Assembly: GCA_035610365.1 (NCBI GenBank)
Contig: CM069432.1
Location: 167,522,035 to 167,586,034, forward strand
Origin: Aquatica leii
Lineage: Eukaryota; Arthropoda; Insecta; Coleoptera; Lampyridae
DNA: 64,000 nucleotides
Direction: 5' to 3'
Shown: positions 1 through 12,070 of the stretch, in pieces
Layout of the letters: every line of letters starts with the position of its first letter
Position numbering within the stretch: position 1 is the stretch's first letter
The notes under the pieces: generated by a model
What the model was told of the DNA's origin: nothing
The model's input: only the letters and a program-made list of their open reading frames with translations
Database searches by the model: none
Made by a program: the position numbers and the translations under genes

Positions 1-599
1 ATCCGTTTAAAAAAAAATTTTTCCCAATGTTGCAAGTATTTACGCTTTCGTTAACTAAATTATTTTTACAGGTTGGAAATTAACATAAGATTCTAATAAT
101 TTTTAAACTATAGTAAAAATCAAATAAAAGTGTAGGTAGTAGTGTGATTCAAGTTAGATTTACACGTCTAAAATATTAAATCGCGCGTCTAGTTTTAAAT
201 TTGACATAGTTCATTTACTAAAAAAAAATTATTGAAAAATGATAAACTTATTTCCTAACTATTATACAAGTTGCAATTTACCATTATGAACAATTTATAA
301 ATACAAGTGACCAACTACAATAAAAAGACTGAGAAAAACACAAAATTAGTAAATGTCACTGACGTAAAGAAAAACAACATAACTACAAATAAAGAAATAT
401 TCGAGTGTTATACGGGCAAGGTTTAGAGCAAAATTTAGAAACATAATAACATTTAACGTGTATTTTCCAACAAATCAACGTAAAAATGATATTAAAAATA
501 CGTTCCATGTAGTAGATGCTCTCACAAGAAGACTAAAAATAAAATGCAAACTAAATGCAAAAGTAGAAATCTATTGCAAAAAAAATGTAAAAAGGAAGC

Positions 600-1850
600 A
601 TGGAATACGCAAGGAAAGTGTTATGGCACAAAACTAATCGAATTCTATACCATGAATAACTTCATGATAGTTAGAACACTGTTTCAACATAAAGATGTAT
701 GTATCGTAGCCTAGACTTTACCAAGCAAACCAGCTCACAAGCAAATAGATCACATTCTTCTAGAATTCCCTACAGGATGTAAAAGCTAGTAGAGTGACGG
801 ACTGCGCATCTAATCTAATTAGTTCAAGCTAAATTCAAAACTAGCATAAAAATCAATTATAAACCAAGAACTAATAAAAACCTACTTTAATTATTTAACA
901 AATATGCTCCACATACTATTAGATAAGATACCGATATAAGAGAAAATACGAAGAGAATTAACAAAAAACATAATAATTAAAAAAACCAAAAAAGGAAATC
1001 AAACGGTTTTCAAAAACTAGAGACCAATCACTCAAAGCAATAAAATAATGATCAGGATAGTCTCAAAAATACTAAGACACCCTATCAACATAAAACTAAG
1101 AGAAAATCAAGCAAGTTTTAAACTTAATACAACCTGGATTGACCATATAACAATCTAAGAATTCTAATTAAAACAAACAGCAGAAGCAGAGAAAGACATT
1201 TTAACACTTTCATAGACTTTCAAAAAGCCTTTGATTCTATAGACAGAAAAACAATGTGTAAAATATTAAAACAATATAGCATCCTACATAAATATATAAC
1301 AATAATAAAACTATTTTATAACATTTCTACAGCATATAAAGGACACAAAGGACAACTTATTCAAAGAATCGAAATGCAAATACTAGACAAAGCTGCATTC
1401 TTTTATTCTTTTTATTCATAATAGTGATTATTGGATTATGAGAAAAACTAAGGACAAAAAACAGACACAAAATGAAATGTGTTTAACAACTTAGACAATT
1501 TAAAATTTGCTGATGACGTTTGCCTGATGACAACAAACAAAAATACATGCATGAGAAAACGAGCACACTAAACAACAATTCTAGAAAATCAGGCTTATAA
1601 ATCAACTTAAATAAAACTAAACTGTTAGTAAAAACTAAAACCAAAAACATACAAGTACAAATAGAGGGAAAGGAAATTAAAAGAGTAATAAAGTTCTACT
1701 AATTAGAAAACATAGTAAACACTAAAGACGGCTCCAAGGGAGACATAAAAAGGTGTATAAGAGTTGCACCAAACACAAATGATGTACTAAAAAATCACTA
1801 CTTAAATTGGTTAAACGCGACGACGTATTGCGACAAACTTATGAAGACGT
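600..1850 (+). pseudogene. Decayed non-LTR retrotransposon, copy A (endonuclease end and reverse transcriptase)
   Basis: No long open frame survives, and the call rests on short blocks read in shifting plus-strand frames. FQHKDV near 682-700 and QIDHIL near 742-759 are the C-terminal blocks of an EEP (apurinic-type) endonuclease. FQKAFDSIDRK near 1215-1250 is the first catalytic block of a LINE reverse transcriptase. LKFADD near 1501-1518 is the second aspartate motif, with the usual spacing. The order (endonuclease, then RT, same strand) fits one element copying itself by target-primed reverse transcription. The segment downstream of FADD (about 1650-1850) still reads like the RT-to-tail region. 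It is riddled with stops and cannot be functional. I cannot name the clade with confidence. Confidence 0.75.
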
Positions 1851-1929
1851 TTTGTTACAGACGCAAAAGTCCAGTTAACAGTAAAGTACTTAGTAATATA
1901 AAATAGAAAGTTTGTGTAAAAATTTATTA

Positions 1930-2800
1930 AAAGATAAGTACGTATTATACTATTCAGAAAATACAGAAAAAACGAAAGCTAAAAGAAGAGTGGGAATATT
2001 AGTATCAAAAGAAATAAACGAAAGGGTAACCAGATGGAACCCAGTGAGCTTAAAAACTATAACAATGGAAATGATTTAGAAACAAAACTAAGTATAATAG
2101 AAACATATGCTCCAGTACAAAGTACAGAAAAAAAGATATTAAAAATTTACTACGACGAGTTATACGAAACTCTAGACAAGTATACAGAAACAAACGAAAA
2201 CATACTATTAATAAGATACTATAATACTAGAGTAGAAAAAAACAAAGAAAAACAAAGAAATACAAATAGGACAGACAGCATCCAAAACAATTTAAAAACA
2301 AGAAACACATTTTATAAACAAGATATACAATACACCTTCGATGCATCTCAAAAAAACGCAAAGAGCCTAGTAGACTATATAATATATACAAAACAAATGG
2401 GCAACCGCATAGGGAAGAAGCAGATCTGAATACACAGTATAAATGAGTAATAGAAAAAATTTAAATAGCACACCCAAAAATAAAAGAAGAAAGAAAACAT
2501 ACCATTTTTAAAAATAAAAACTACGAAATAACAAGATACAAAAAAAATACCAAAGAAAACTTAAAGAAAAATTATGAATATAAAGAACATAAACAAGAAA
2601 TGGATGTAATTGAGACATGGAAAACCCTTAAAACAGCAATATTAAAAATAACAAAAGAAATATATAAAGAAAAAACAATACAGCCATGTACAAAGCAAAC
2701 TATATGGTATGCCAGTAAGAAAAAAGCGTAGAAAAAATATTTAAAAACTAATGAAGAAGAAGACAAAGAGGAATATAACAAAAAAATAGGTAACATATAG
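1930..2800 (+). pseudogene. Second non-LTR endonuclease fragment, copy B (endonuclease and linker)
   Basis: A 131-codon open stretch (2034-2429) plus the preceding 45 bases read like the middle of an EEP endonuclease. GILVSKEINERV (about 1993-2028) and, in the next frame, IIETYAPVQ (about 2097-2123) correspond to the strand and loop blocks seen in arthropod LINE endonucleases. Farther on, TWKTLKTAILKITKEI (about 2617-2664) looks like the linker that sits between endonuclease and RT in this family. It comes after copy A's RT although it belongs before an RT, so it is either a second copy or a rearranged piece. The frame changes at least twice and stops are present, so this is dead. Confidence 0.6.
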
Positions 2801-2889
2801 CTAATAACAACGTAAAATGTATTTATTTATACAGATAAGATATTCAAAACCTACATAGGAAAAACTCCAAAAACAGAAGAAAAATATAG

Positions 2890-3140
2890 AAGAAACAATA
2901 AAGAAACGCAAATAGAATTAGATTGGTCACACTCTCAGAAAATCAATGAATAATATAAAAAAAAAAGCTTGGTACTATATCAGGATAGAAAAAAGAAAGA
3001 GGGGTATACCAAATAATACATGGAAAAGAACAATAATGAAAGAATTAAAGCAAATTGGATTAAGCTGGGAAAAAGCAAAAAGAATAGCAAAAAATAGAAC
3101 ACAAGGAAAGACATTATTACACAGAATTATCACATCCGGG
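2890..3140 (+). pseudogene. Non-LTR retrotransposon C-terminal tail
   Basis: The open frame 2946-3248 (100 codons) contains NTWKRTIMKELKQIGLSW followed by EKAKRIAKNRTQGKTLL. This is the distinctive C-terminal block of the endonuclease/RT polyproteins in this LINE family (pattern RPxxTWRRxxxxELKxxGxxW...A.DR..W). The residues after about 3140 no longer resemble the family. Together with the upstream pieces this suggests an order EN-RT, EN-linker, tail, meaning at least one internal deletion removed a second RT between 2800 and 2890. The ATG at 2946 is incidental, because the similarity starts before it. Confidence 0.65.
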
Positions 3141-3249
3141 CGGACTCAAAAGAGACTCAACTGTAGAGCTACATGGTATACGATGAGGCCAGCTACACAC
3201 AGACGCGCGCGCATGTCATTAATCATTTGGTTTTATATTACTAACTAAT

Positions 3250-4808
3250 AATTAGGTGTTAAAATATTTTTATATTTTCTGAACTAAAAATTTCTGTAAG
3301 TTCTACTTTTAATACTTAACTCGGAACGTTGACGTCTCTAACGCTTTGTTCACATTGTAAGTTATTATAGGTTTAAGTCAATATTGAAAGAACTAATTAA
3401 TATGTTTCCGTTCTATAACTTATATAAAATACACCAATCTTTTAGTATAAGTATTATTATTACAATACTATTTATTACGTTGGGTATTTATGAAAAACAA
3501 ATTGTTTAATATATAAACTGAAAGTATCATTCAAATAAAATTTAAATTACTAAAAAAGTTTAAAACAAGTTTTTTGATTTAAGCAATTAATTTAAATAAC
3601 AAATTACATTTAAATTTTTACAATCATTACATCGTTAGCAATTTGTGTTTACAATACGAGATACGGTAATGTAATATTGTAACATCTCGTTAAATAAATA
3701 CACGATCTTCTAAACGCTACATTAAAAATCAATTACTTTTTAAACTGAAAAGATACAGTTAAGTCAATTTGAAGATACTAAAGCAGAATGTTTTATTTTA
3801 ATTAAAAAAATCTTATTATTACGAGTTAAAAACATCGTTAACACTGTTTATTTTGTGTTTTTTTAAGTAATCTTATTTTTAGCAAAATTTTTTTCAACAG
3901 TTTGTTTTCTAAACGTTATATAAATAAATGAAACTGAATTGAATTGTTAAAACTGTTTAATTATAACTAAACGTAAGATGGATACGTAAATATAGATTTA
4001 TTTGAGATTTTATAGTAAAATATATTAATAAATATAAAAGACGTTTTTACACAGAGTTTAAGCAGACAATACAAATGAATTATAAATTAGTTATTCAGTG
4101 AAATTGATGAAGTTATTAATAAGTTCATTTAAATCAGATCGTTAGATGAAAATCAAAATATTTACGTTTTTAAAACGTATACAAAGTGTTTCTAGTTAGG
4201 ATTACGTCGGTATTATCTGTCGTAAAGAAATATAATGTTATTTGATTTTAAGGAACGCTAATGCCACGTAGACATGAAAGCTGATTTCCGATTAATTCGA
4301 ACTAATAAATTACTCGAGTTGTACTTTTGTTAAAAAAATTGTTTTAGTATATGTATATGTTTTGTACTTATACTTACCCGTTAGTATAATAAGGTTTATT
4401 AAATCATTTTTTTCTACTTTGCGTTTATAATTACTTAATTGTGACGCCGAAACCAGTTTCACAATGTAGCTCATTGTGACACCGTTTTTAGTAAAATTTT
4501 TGTTCTCATAAGTGGCAGCATTGAATTTTTTACACGAATGGAATGATGTCAAAATCACAAATATTATTTGTCAATGCGGTTAAACATATTAAAAATAAGA
4601 AAGAATTAAGAGTTATTAGTATTCATGGGGTTAGAAGCTTGAATTGTACTGAAAAGATTTAAAAATAAACTAAATACTGCCAATTAAATAACAATTACAA
4701 CCATTTACTATTAACTTTGTAATATTAAAGTATTAGTAACAAAGAAAATTTAATGCAAAGGTGAGAAACAAACGAAATACAATACATAATAACTCAAAAA
4801 GTTAATAT
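3250..4808. other. AT-rich stretch, no gene recognised
   Basis: I see no coding block longer than about 80 codons. The 82-codon minus-strand frame at 4310-4558 has no recognisable motif. A short hairpin (CACAATG, 5-base loop, CATTGTG) lies near 4460-4480 but nothing links it to a function. Confidence 0.5.
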
Positions 4809-6058
4809 TTAGTTTTCTTTTGCAGCTGTACCAATCTGACAATTGTTGTATACATTAACAGTAACACTGCACGTATCTTGAGCATGAATTGTTAAACTAG
4901 GTAGGTTCTGTGTAATGACATCATGCTTATAATTCAAATCTTGTTGAACCTGCACATTTACTTCTGGAGAGGTTATATCGTTTTCCACTCCAAAATTAGG
5001 AATCGGTACACTAGTAGAAGTACTCGGCTGAGGTGAATTAACAGAGTTGAACATCCGCCCTATTTAAATTTTTTTTAGAGATGTTTCAATATATCCCTCT
5101 GCTACCGCAGAAGATTTCCAACCTCCATGATTTTTAATTGTCACCAAGTCTTCACCTTTATTGGCTAAGTGCGATGCGCTTGATCGTCTGAAACAGCGTC
5201 CGGTATAACATTCAGGGTTAGCTAGTTTGTGATAGGACGCTATAGTTTTTGGAACTTGACCTATTTTATTAATACTAATTGGACTTGATAAGCAACGCCC
5301 ATTACGGTTTGTTAAAAAAAATCTTTTTGTAGTAGCAGTTACAGGTCGTAGATTTGAATATTTTTGTATTAAATGAATCCACTGTAACTCGCTAATTACA
5401 AAAATTCTTGGTAAATGGTTTTTTGTATTAGAAATATTAACAATGATGATTTCGTCTATAAATTTCACGTCATCAACAGTCATGTTTAACAGTTCGTCTC
5501 TACGCCATGCACCAACATATCCTATTATCAACATAACCTGAAAATGTATACTAGTACACAAAATATTTTACACATGAGAACTAGAATCACCTTAATTGCC
5601 AAATAAGGCAAGTCATCTGCTTCTTCTATGAAACGATCTATTTACGAACTTTGCAGGATATTATATTTTTTAGGTTGATAACTTATTGACTGCTGTTTTA
5701 GAAATCCTTGCAACCTTGCAAACTTTGAGATGTCCACGTTTTTATATACATTTAAGCAAGCACGTAACATGCTATAAGACGCCAATAATGTGGATGATTT
5801 CTTCGTTTTGCTCATTTTATCGTAATAAGCAAGTAATACATTTTCGCTAATAGTTTTAACACACATTTTCAGGCACCATGAATCGAACGTGTTATATTCT
5901 TTATCATAAATTGATTTTGCTGGAAGAAGTTTATTAACAGCATCAGCAGCTGCTGCTCTAATTTTTGGAGGTGTGCACGAAATATTTTCCTGTTCCATAT
6001 TTTGAATTAATTTGTAAGTTAAAGTTTTAATAGTTTTAAAGAATTTTATTTGAAACAA
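4809..6058 (-). pseudogene. Crypton-type tyrosine recombinase, two in-frame stops
   Basis: Three collinear minus-strand segments (6058-5642, 5641-5064 and 5063-4809) share one frame once a 53-base intron is removed. The N-terminal SAM-like, DNA-binding half (NVLLAYYDKMSKTKKSS) is followed by a catalytic domain. GAWRRDELLNMTVDD holds the first catalytic Arg. CYTGRCFRRSSASHLA corresponds to the HxxR box, with Arg where the family has His. NHGGWKSSAVAEGYIE holds the second His and the nucleophile Tyr. A Ser/Thr-rich tail with VYNNC follows, as in insect Crypton-like recombinases. TAA codons at 5642-5644 and 5064-5066 interrupt the frame. Such enzymes move circular DNA by recombination and leave no terminal inverted repeats; none are visible here. 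A host-domesticated relative is possible, but the stops and the lost His argue for a dead element. Confidence 0.85.
5538..5590 (-). other. 53-bp spliceosomal intron in the Crypton recombinase
   Basis: Reading the minus strand, the exon ends ...LAIK with AAG, then GTGATT (donor at 5590), then ...ATTTTCAG (acceptor at 5538), then GTTATG resumes as VMLIIGYVG. Removing these 53 bases restores both frame and the expected protein spacing before the GAWRRDEL motif. The length and the T-rich acceptor fit a short insect intron. Confidence 0.75.
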
Positions 6059-6196
6059 AACATGTGTTTAAAACAAAAGCAGTTAAATTTTTAGATTTGT
6101 CACATACTATGATTATTAAAAATCCCTACATGTCAAAAGGACAGATTTCTACAAAGAATATAATATTTTTATATGCAAAGTAGAAAAAATAATATA

Positions 6197-6315
6197 TTAC
6201 ACACGTTTAATAAGAGGAATTGTAGCACTCGTTCTATTGGAACACTCCTCGCTGCGCTCGTCGTGCTACAAACTCACTCGATGCTACAATAAGCCCTCTT
6301 ATTAAACTTGTATAA
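6197..6315. repeat. Small foldback element (MITE-like hairpin)
   Basis: The arms TTTAATAAGAGG (6206-6217) and CCTCTTATTAAA (6295-6306) are perfect complements. Farther in, ATTGTAGCA (6219-6227) pairs with TGCTACAAT (6282-6290), and outside the arms the pairing continues imperfectly to about 6197 and 6315. The GC-rich centre (around 6245-6270) contains CTCGCTGCGCTCG, very unlike the AT-rich surroundings. It lies about 140 bp upstream of the Crypton start. It has no coding capacity, so it would need a transposase in trans. Confidence 0.6.
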
Positions 6316-7147
6316 TAATATACTAATTTAGAAAATCACAACAAAAGATTTGATTATTTAACCGCTATCGACAGCCGCTGACAAGATCAATTAGGAATTA
6401 CAAGCAGTTGGAGTTTTAAAAAAAAATATATTAATGCATTTTAGATATGCGTTTGTTATTTTGACATTCAAACTTTACATCATACGAAGTGTGCAAAAGT
6501 AAGTATTCTTAAAAACAATAAATGCATGAAATAAAAATATGTGTATAGTTTTTTCTTTCTTCTTTGCTAGCTAAACTTTGTTTTTAATATTTTTCTTGGT
6601 TATTTATAGACATGTTCGATTAGATAAGTACATGTTATGGTGGTTTCTGATCTAGAATAGTCTTTTTTACAAAAATGTTAAATGTAGCGAATACTGTTAG
6701 CAATATGAAAATATATTTTTTTTGAACAAACATCTAAGAATCACTGTCAAACAAATCGTTTATTAATAAGATCAATTTTGTTAGCAGGTATTCAGCTTTC
6801 ATCAAACTTTTTTTTAACATTTTTAAATAAACCAATTTTTGTCATGTATTAATTAAAAACATACTTTTTCACTACGCCGCCATTAAAAAATAATCTTGTT
6901 AGGTTGACCAACTAGTACGTCACTTGTAACTGTCATGTCGTTTGATTTTGTGCGATTTGTTTTGTGAAAGACCAGGTATTGTTTGTTTTGTTTACTTCGT
7001 TTTTTAAGGCTATTTAAGTTATTTCTCAGTTATTGAAGTTATTTCGTTTTTAAGTTCATCTTAAATGTAAACTCTAATTTATTAAGTACATATTTAGTAC
7101 GTATGCACTTGCATCATTTAGATTCATTTTATTATATTACATTTTGA
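6316..7147. other. Non-coding stretch between foldback and Gypsy-1
   Basis: AT-rich with no open frame of note. The segment around 6900-6990 is more balanced in composition and ends in CCAG/GTATTG, which could be an exon-donor edge, but nothing supports a gene. Confidence 0.4.
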
Positions 7148-8500
7148 GTCTACCTTATAATTTATTACTTCCGATAGTGATAGTGATTCTAATTGAATCT
7201 TTTGCTATTGGATATTTTTTATTTGTTTACGTTGCTTTTCTTTCCGCAAAAAAGCAGTCCACAAACTGTGCTTTTGCGTCTTAATTGATTTTTTTGCATC
7301 TTTTTTCATTGTCATTGTTTTGCCGTTGATCTTTGTTTCACGAAGATTTACGTCACTGGTTGTAGCGTTGGATGCAGTTACGGGGAAGATTTTAATCTTT
7401 AATTTGTAGGTAGTGGTGTCCGTAGGTTATTAGGGGTTGAATGAAGTTTTATATGAATATATTTTTTTCTAATTTTATTAGCACGATTCGCCTCCTAATA
7501 AAAATTCTAATTTGGCCAAGAGAATGACTCCTTTTTTTAGGAGATTGGACAAAAGCAACTACTTCAGTATATTCTAATTTGGCCTAATTCTTATGTTTTA
7601 CGGTTTTGACGATTTTTTTGGAACCGAGTATAATTAAAGTTACATGGAATTTATTGTGTTAAGTGCCGCCTAGTATTATTCCACTTCGCCTTTGGCGGTT
7701 AAAAATCTTCTGGCATACCATCGCAACTCTATAACCATTCGAATTTTTGGACAAAATCTTCTGGATGGCTTTATAACCAACCGAAAACCTCCTGTATCTA
7801 CTAAAATTTAAGAAACTTATGACTATTACGTTTGGCTAACTTGAGTGCTTAAAAGCTTTAAATTTAAACAAAATAAAGTTTGCAACATGTATTTTTCGCA
7901 TCATCAGAACTTTTAATTAACGACATTTACGAATTATTGGTCGTTTTTCTTAATAATAATAATATCGACGTCAAGCCTTCAAATTAAATCAAGAGAATAA
8001 TATCAATGTTTTTGATTTTATTGTTACGGAGTGTTAATTTAGTGCACCTTATTTTTATTATTATTTTTTTTAAGTTTTCTGCGTTAAAAACCTTGCTAAT
8101 TCAATTTAACGGTACATAACCAATTTCTTATATTTTGTAAATTCAGTTTTAATCTAGGTACTTATATAATTTTTTTTCTTTTAAATACGTTTTTTTCTGC
8201 CGGTCTGTGCGCGTACAAAATAAATTTAATATTACATATTTTAATGTAATACACTGGTATAAAGGTAAGTCCCGTTCAGAGTTTGTTTATCATGAACGGA
8301 ATTCTCTGTTGGCAGGGTCCAGATACCCATTTTAAGCTATACGCCTTCTTGGATTTTTTTGTTTTTGTTTTTTGTTTTATTTTGATCTTACGATTTGAGT
8401 TTTCCAATAAATCACGAATTTTTAAAGTGACCTACGATCGTTTTCACTGAGTACCGGCATTTTCTTCATTTATGTTACCTTATTCAGACAATTGCATGTA
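7148..8500 (+). repeat. Gypsy-1 5' LTR (diverged)
   Basis: Blocks shared with the 3' copy, in order, include CTTATAATTTATTACTTCCG (7155), ACAAACTGTGCTTTTGCGT (7260), GGCTTTATAACCAACCGAAA (7769) and AAATTTAAACAAAATAAAG (7859). The right edge is placed at about 8500, just before the putative primer site. It could be 10-70 bp off, because the 3' copy is too decayed there to confirm it. Confidence 0.7.
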
Positions 8501-8725
8501 ACAAAAATAATTGGCGTCGTTGACGTTGGCTAGTTTTTTAAATTTTAGTTTGCCTGTTGATTTTGTGATTTTTGGAAACTTTTATCGTTTTGTAATTTTA
8601 TTTTACGATGCGTTATAAGATGTTAGTGGACAGATTATCGCACCAAGAATTACGTTATAAGATTTTATATAGAGGCGGCAATGCATGTTTAGGCGTTGTC
8701 GTATTAAGTAGTTAAGTAGCTTAAG

Positions 8726-9493
8726 ATGATTTTCGCAAAAAAAGTCGCCGGCAAACTATCTCGTCCCGCATATCCTTTCGATTTTAATGCAGACAAATTA
8801 GCAATTAAAATAGGTATCAATAAACTTAGAAAATTAATCGATTTATTGAAAATTACTCTAACTACAAACATTTCCTCTACAATTGAAACCAAAATTAATT
8901 TTTGTCAGGACAATTCGTATTTCAGGTAATTTTTGGGACAATTTAGTGACATTTTTGCGTGAACACTGAAGAAATTAAGCGTCGTACGCAAACCGTTGAC
9001 AAGTCTATAAGAATTTACTTTGATCCTTTTTCTGAAAATAAACAGTTGTTAAGAAATGTTGCTGTTGTTTGCCAAACTCAGCTTGGTTTGTCGTCAGTGA
9101 GTTTAGTTAAAGAATTAATTAGATTCAGTCGTATTATTGAGGATTGCATGCAAGGCTATTGATGCTTACACGCCACCATCTCGTAGAAAACAAGACATGG
9201 AACCTAAACTTGCTTATGTCATCTTACAAGTTAAGAACACGTTTGTTTTTCGTTCTTTGAATAACGTTAGTAGTGGTAAAAGATCTACACCTCCTGTTAG
9301 GGAAAATTCTCGATTATCGTCTTCTAATACCACACTTTCTAGACAAAAGTTAGCTATCGTTAATGCGTTTGCTTGTTCTAATCAAAGCGGTCCGCAATTA
9401 TGTTGGAATTGTAAGAAGCCAAACCATCGAGCTGTTTCTTGCAAGAAACCTAAGAAAGGGTTGTTTTGCTATCGTTGTTCGAAAAACGAGTAA
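8726..9493 (+). pseudogene. Gypsy-1 Gag remnant with zinc knuckles
   Basis: Three open stretches in different frames (8726-8929, 8959-9162, 9137-9493) form the Gag region. Only the last is clearly diagnostic: CWNCKKPNHRAVSC (about 9402-9443) is a CX2CX4HX4C zinc knuckle of the nucleocapsid. The second knuckle, FCYRC, is cut by a stop just after. The frame switches near 9150. Gag normally packages the RNA in cytoplasmic particles; this copy cannot make a complete protein. Confidence 0.65.
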
Positions 9494-9639
9494 AGGACTT
9501 ACTAATAAACCGTCTAGTGACGTCAGAGATTAAATTTAAATCGGTTGTTTATTTTAATAGTCTTCATTCTACTAAGAATAAGAGTTTTGTTAAGAATAAA
9601 GTTGTATTGGAGTATGTTTTTGAGTCATCTGACGGAAGA

Positions 9640-9880
9640 CCGTTTCTCTATGTTAAAGTTTTTGGTTACGAGATTTAGTTTATTCTTTATTGGATAGTGG
9701 CGCTTTCCACATTATTGTTGGTTTCAAAGATTGGGAAATTTTTAGTAAATTCAGTTTAAAGTTAAATAAGTCAGTTAAAATTAATTGTGTTGTTGCTAAT
9801 GGTAAATTCGTTTAGAGTTTAGGTTCAGATCTCGTCCCAATTGAACTTCAAGGCAAAATTGTTGTTTTAGACTAGACTAG
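9640..9880 (+). pseudogene. Gypsy-1 protease remnant
   Basis: The codons around 9687-9715 give SLLDSGAFHIIV, the DSGA active-site block of a retroviral-type aspartic protease. The following residues (FKDWEIF, then VANGKFV about 9793-9813) resemble the flap region. A stop follows VANGKFV, and another interrupts the segment before LVPIELQGKIVVL (about 9834-9870). The role would be Gag-Pol processing. Confidence 0.65.
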
Positions 9881-10019
9881 TTGTTCCTGACGTTCCGCAA
9901 TTTAATTTTTCGCCTAAATGTTTGAAAGCAAGCAAGTAAGTTCTTAATCTCAGAAAAAGTAAATAACGTTTCAAAATTATAGACATCATCTCACAGTTGG
10001 AAATTAAAGATTTAGTTAT

Positions 10020-10850
10020 TTAGTCTCGTCTCGATCAAATCATCACTACTTCCAAACCAATTAAGCAACGATATCGTCGAGTCTCGTCGTTTATCCAGAA
10101 ACAAATCGATCTGGAATTAGAGAAGATGTTTAAATTAGGTGTTGTTGAAAAATCAAACAAAGTTTGGTCGAAATCGATTTTATTGGTAAAAGGAACACTT
10201 ATCGTTTTTGCGGCGACTATAGAAAAGTCAAAATGGTTACCGAAAAGTACGCTTATCCTTTACTTTACATTCCGTCTATTCTAGATCGGTTTCGTGACGC
10301 TAAATTTATTTTATCTGTTGCCATTTAGTCCGCTTATTGGCAGATTCCTTTAAGCAAAGAGTCTATGCAGTACACTCAAATTTAAGTATCTTGGTTTTAT
10401 CATAAATTCTACAGGTTTGTCGGTTGATCCGGAAAAGATTGATGCTATTCTGCGTATTCTAGTTCTACTAGTGTCGCTGAAAAATTATAAGCATGGTCTC
10501 ATAGTATCGCCGACTTGTACAAAATTGTTTGCACCAATTTTGCCTTGTCCTGATTTTAGTGTTCCGTTTACAGTTCAGACTGATGCTTCTGATTTTGGTC
10601 TTGAATCTGTTCTCACCCAGTTTATCGACGGCGAAGAACGTGCCATCTGTTATAATAGTAGGTGTCTCACTAAATGTTAACGCAGGTACTCCATCACCAA
10701 AAAAGAGTGCCTAGCTGTCTTGTGGGATTGAAAAATTACGTCTTTATTTTGAAGGAACAAAATTCACTGTAGTTACCGATCACGCATTGTTAGTCTAGTT
10801 ACATATTTTAAAGGAACCTACCGCTCTATTCAACAATTTGACTTTAATAT
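10020..10850 (+). pseudogene. Gypsy-1 reverse transcriptase and RNase H remnant
   Basis: LEKMFKLGVVEKSN (about 10111-10152), YRFCGDYRKVKM (about 10200-10235) and SAYWQIPL (about 10330-10353) are RT fingers and palm blocks. The second frame to the right lacks the YxDD box entirely, so an internal deletion removed the thumb and part of the palm near 10390. RNase H begins with VQTDASDFGLESVL (about 10573-10614), with the first catalytic Asp present. Two further RNase H blocks follow in shifted frames up to about 10800. Confidence 0.7.
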
Positions 10851-12070
10851 TATGCATCGTAAAAGAAAAGATCATGTTGTCTGGTTCAGTACTAGCTATT
10901 GGCGAATTACTACTGATTGTGACATTAACAAACCTAAGTTTTCGGAAAAAACAAAATTTATGGAACGCATGCGTTCCTACCGGTTTTCCACAGTGGAAAA
11001 TTATTGACAGACAATTATTTAAGCATATTACCGTCGACTATACCGATCTTCGTTCTGAGAATGACTTGCAATATTGTCAGTTTTACGACATACCTACCGC
11101 TGGACATCTTGGTATTTTTAAAACTTTTGAACGAATTTTTTTGTTTTATTATTTATGAAAAGTGACGTTATTTGTTACATCAATGGTTGCAAAATTTGTA
11201 TCAAACATAACCCAAAACCAAGACATCTTGCTGGCCTTAGAACTCGTCATCTTATAGTGGACAAACTATGGCAGTTGATTTCTACCGATCTTGTTGAATG
11301 TCTATCGCAATCTAAGAGTGGTAATTCGTACATTCTTGTAGTTGCTGATTATTTTTTGAAATTTGTTTTGTTTTTTTTCCGTTACGCGGAACGCTACTGT
11401 AGCAGCAGTCGCTAAACGTCTTAAGAAAGACGTCTTCTTAATGTTTGGAGTCCCTCAGTATCTTCTGTGCAATAACAACACAAAATTTTGTAGTTTAAAA
11501 TTTAAGAAAATGGTTTCTTCTTATAAATCCATAATAGTTTATATGTGAATTATTATCCTCGAGCAAATCCAACAAAAAGAGTCAACAGGGTCATAAAAAC
11601 AATATTATCGTTCTATTTCAAAGACAACTATTGACACTGAGATAAGTATCTAGCTAAAGTAGCATGTGCCATTTGTACCGCCGTTCATAAAGTCACTAGC
11701 TTAACGCTTAACGCAAAATTCGAACTACCGACTCAGACACCATCGACCATGTAGCTTTTGCTGATCGTACCTTTTTGGCCGAAATAGGCCCAGCTTTTTG
11801 AAAAGTTTACGTAGACATTTAGAATCGCTTGAATGTAGTTTATGTCCTTGCTAAACATTATTACAATTTTTGTCGTCGTTCAGAACTTTTTGAGTTGGAA
11901 GGCAGTGTGGCAAAAAAATTATATTCTTTCAGATGCGTCTCCATATTTCTCAGCCAAATTTGCACTAAAATTTTATGTAAACGGGAAAGTATCGTATTAG
12001 ACTTACAAGTTGTCGTCTGATGACACGGGAGCATCTAAAAGCATATAGAACATCAATGATTTGAAGATAA
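10850..12070 (+). pseudogene. Gypsy-1 integrase remnant
   Basis: The HHCC zinc domain is recognisable (GHLGIFKTFERIF about 11102-11141; CYINGCKIC about 11173-11199). The catalytic core starts at STDLVECLSQ (about 11279). The second catalytic Asp is lost, because the DNGTxF-type box reads NNNTKF. The usual Glu in the ANPxERVNR-type box is Lys (ANPTKRVNR, about 11564-11590). The C-terminal end (YFSAKFALKF about 11950-11980) matches the tail that follows the core in Gypsy integrases. It is multiply frameshifted and inactive. Confidence 0.7.

Noticed and set aside
1511-1517. CTGATGA hammerhead-core word
   Set aside because: It lies in the FADD block of the LINE reverse transcriptase and no stems or GAAA follow.
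4310-4558. 82-codon minus-strand open frame
   Set aside because: No recognisable motif and normal for chance in AT-rich DNA.
6900-6995. Possible host 5' exon with splice donor
   Set aside because: Only a composition change and one GT; no promoter, downstream exon or coding support.
12018-12024. Second CTGATGA word
   Set aside because: Part of the Gypsy-1 integrase tail coding sequence; no matching hairpin or GAAA.
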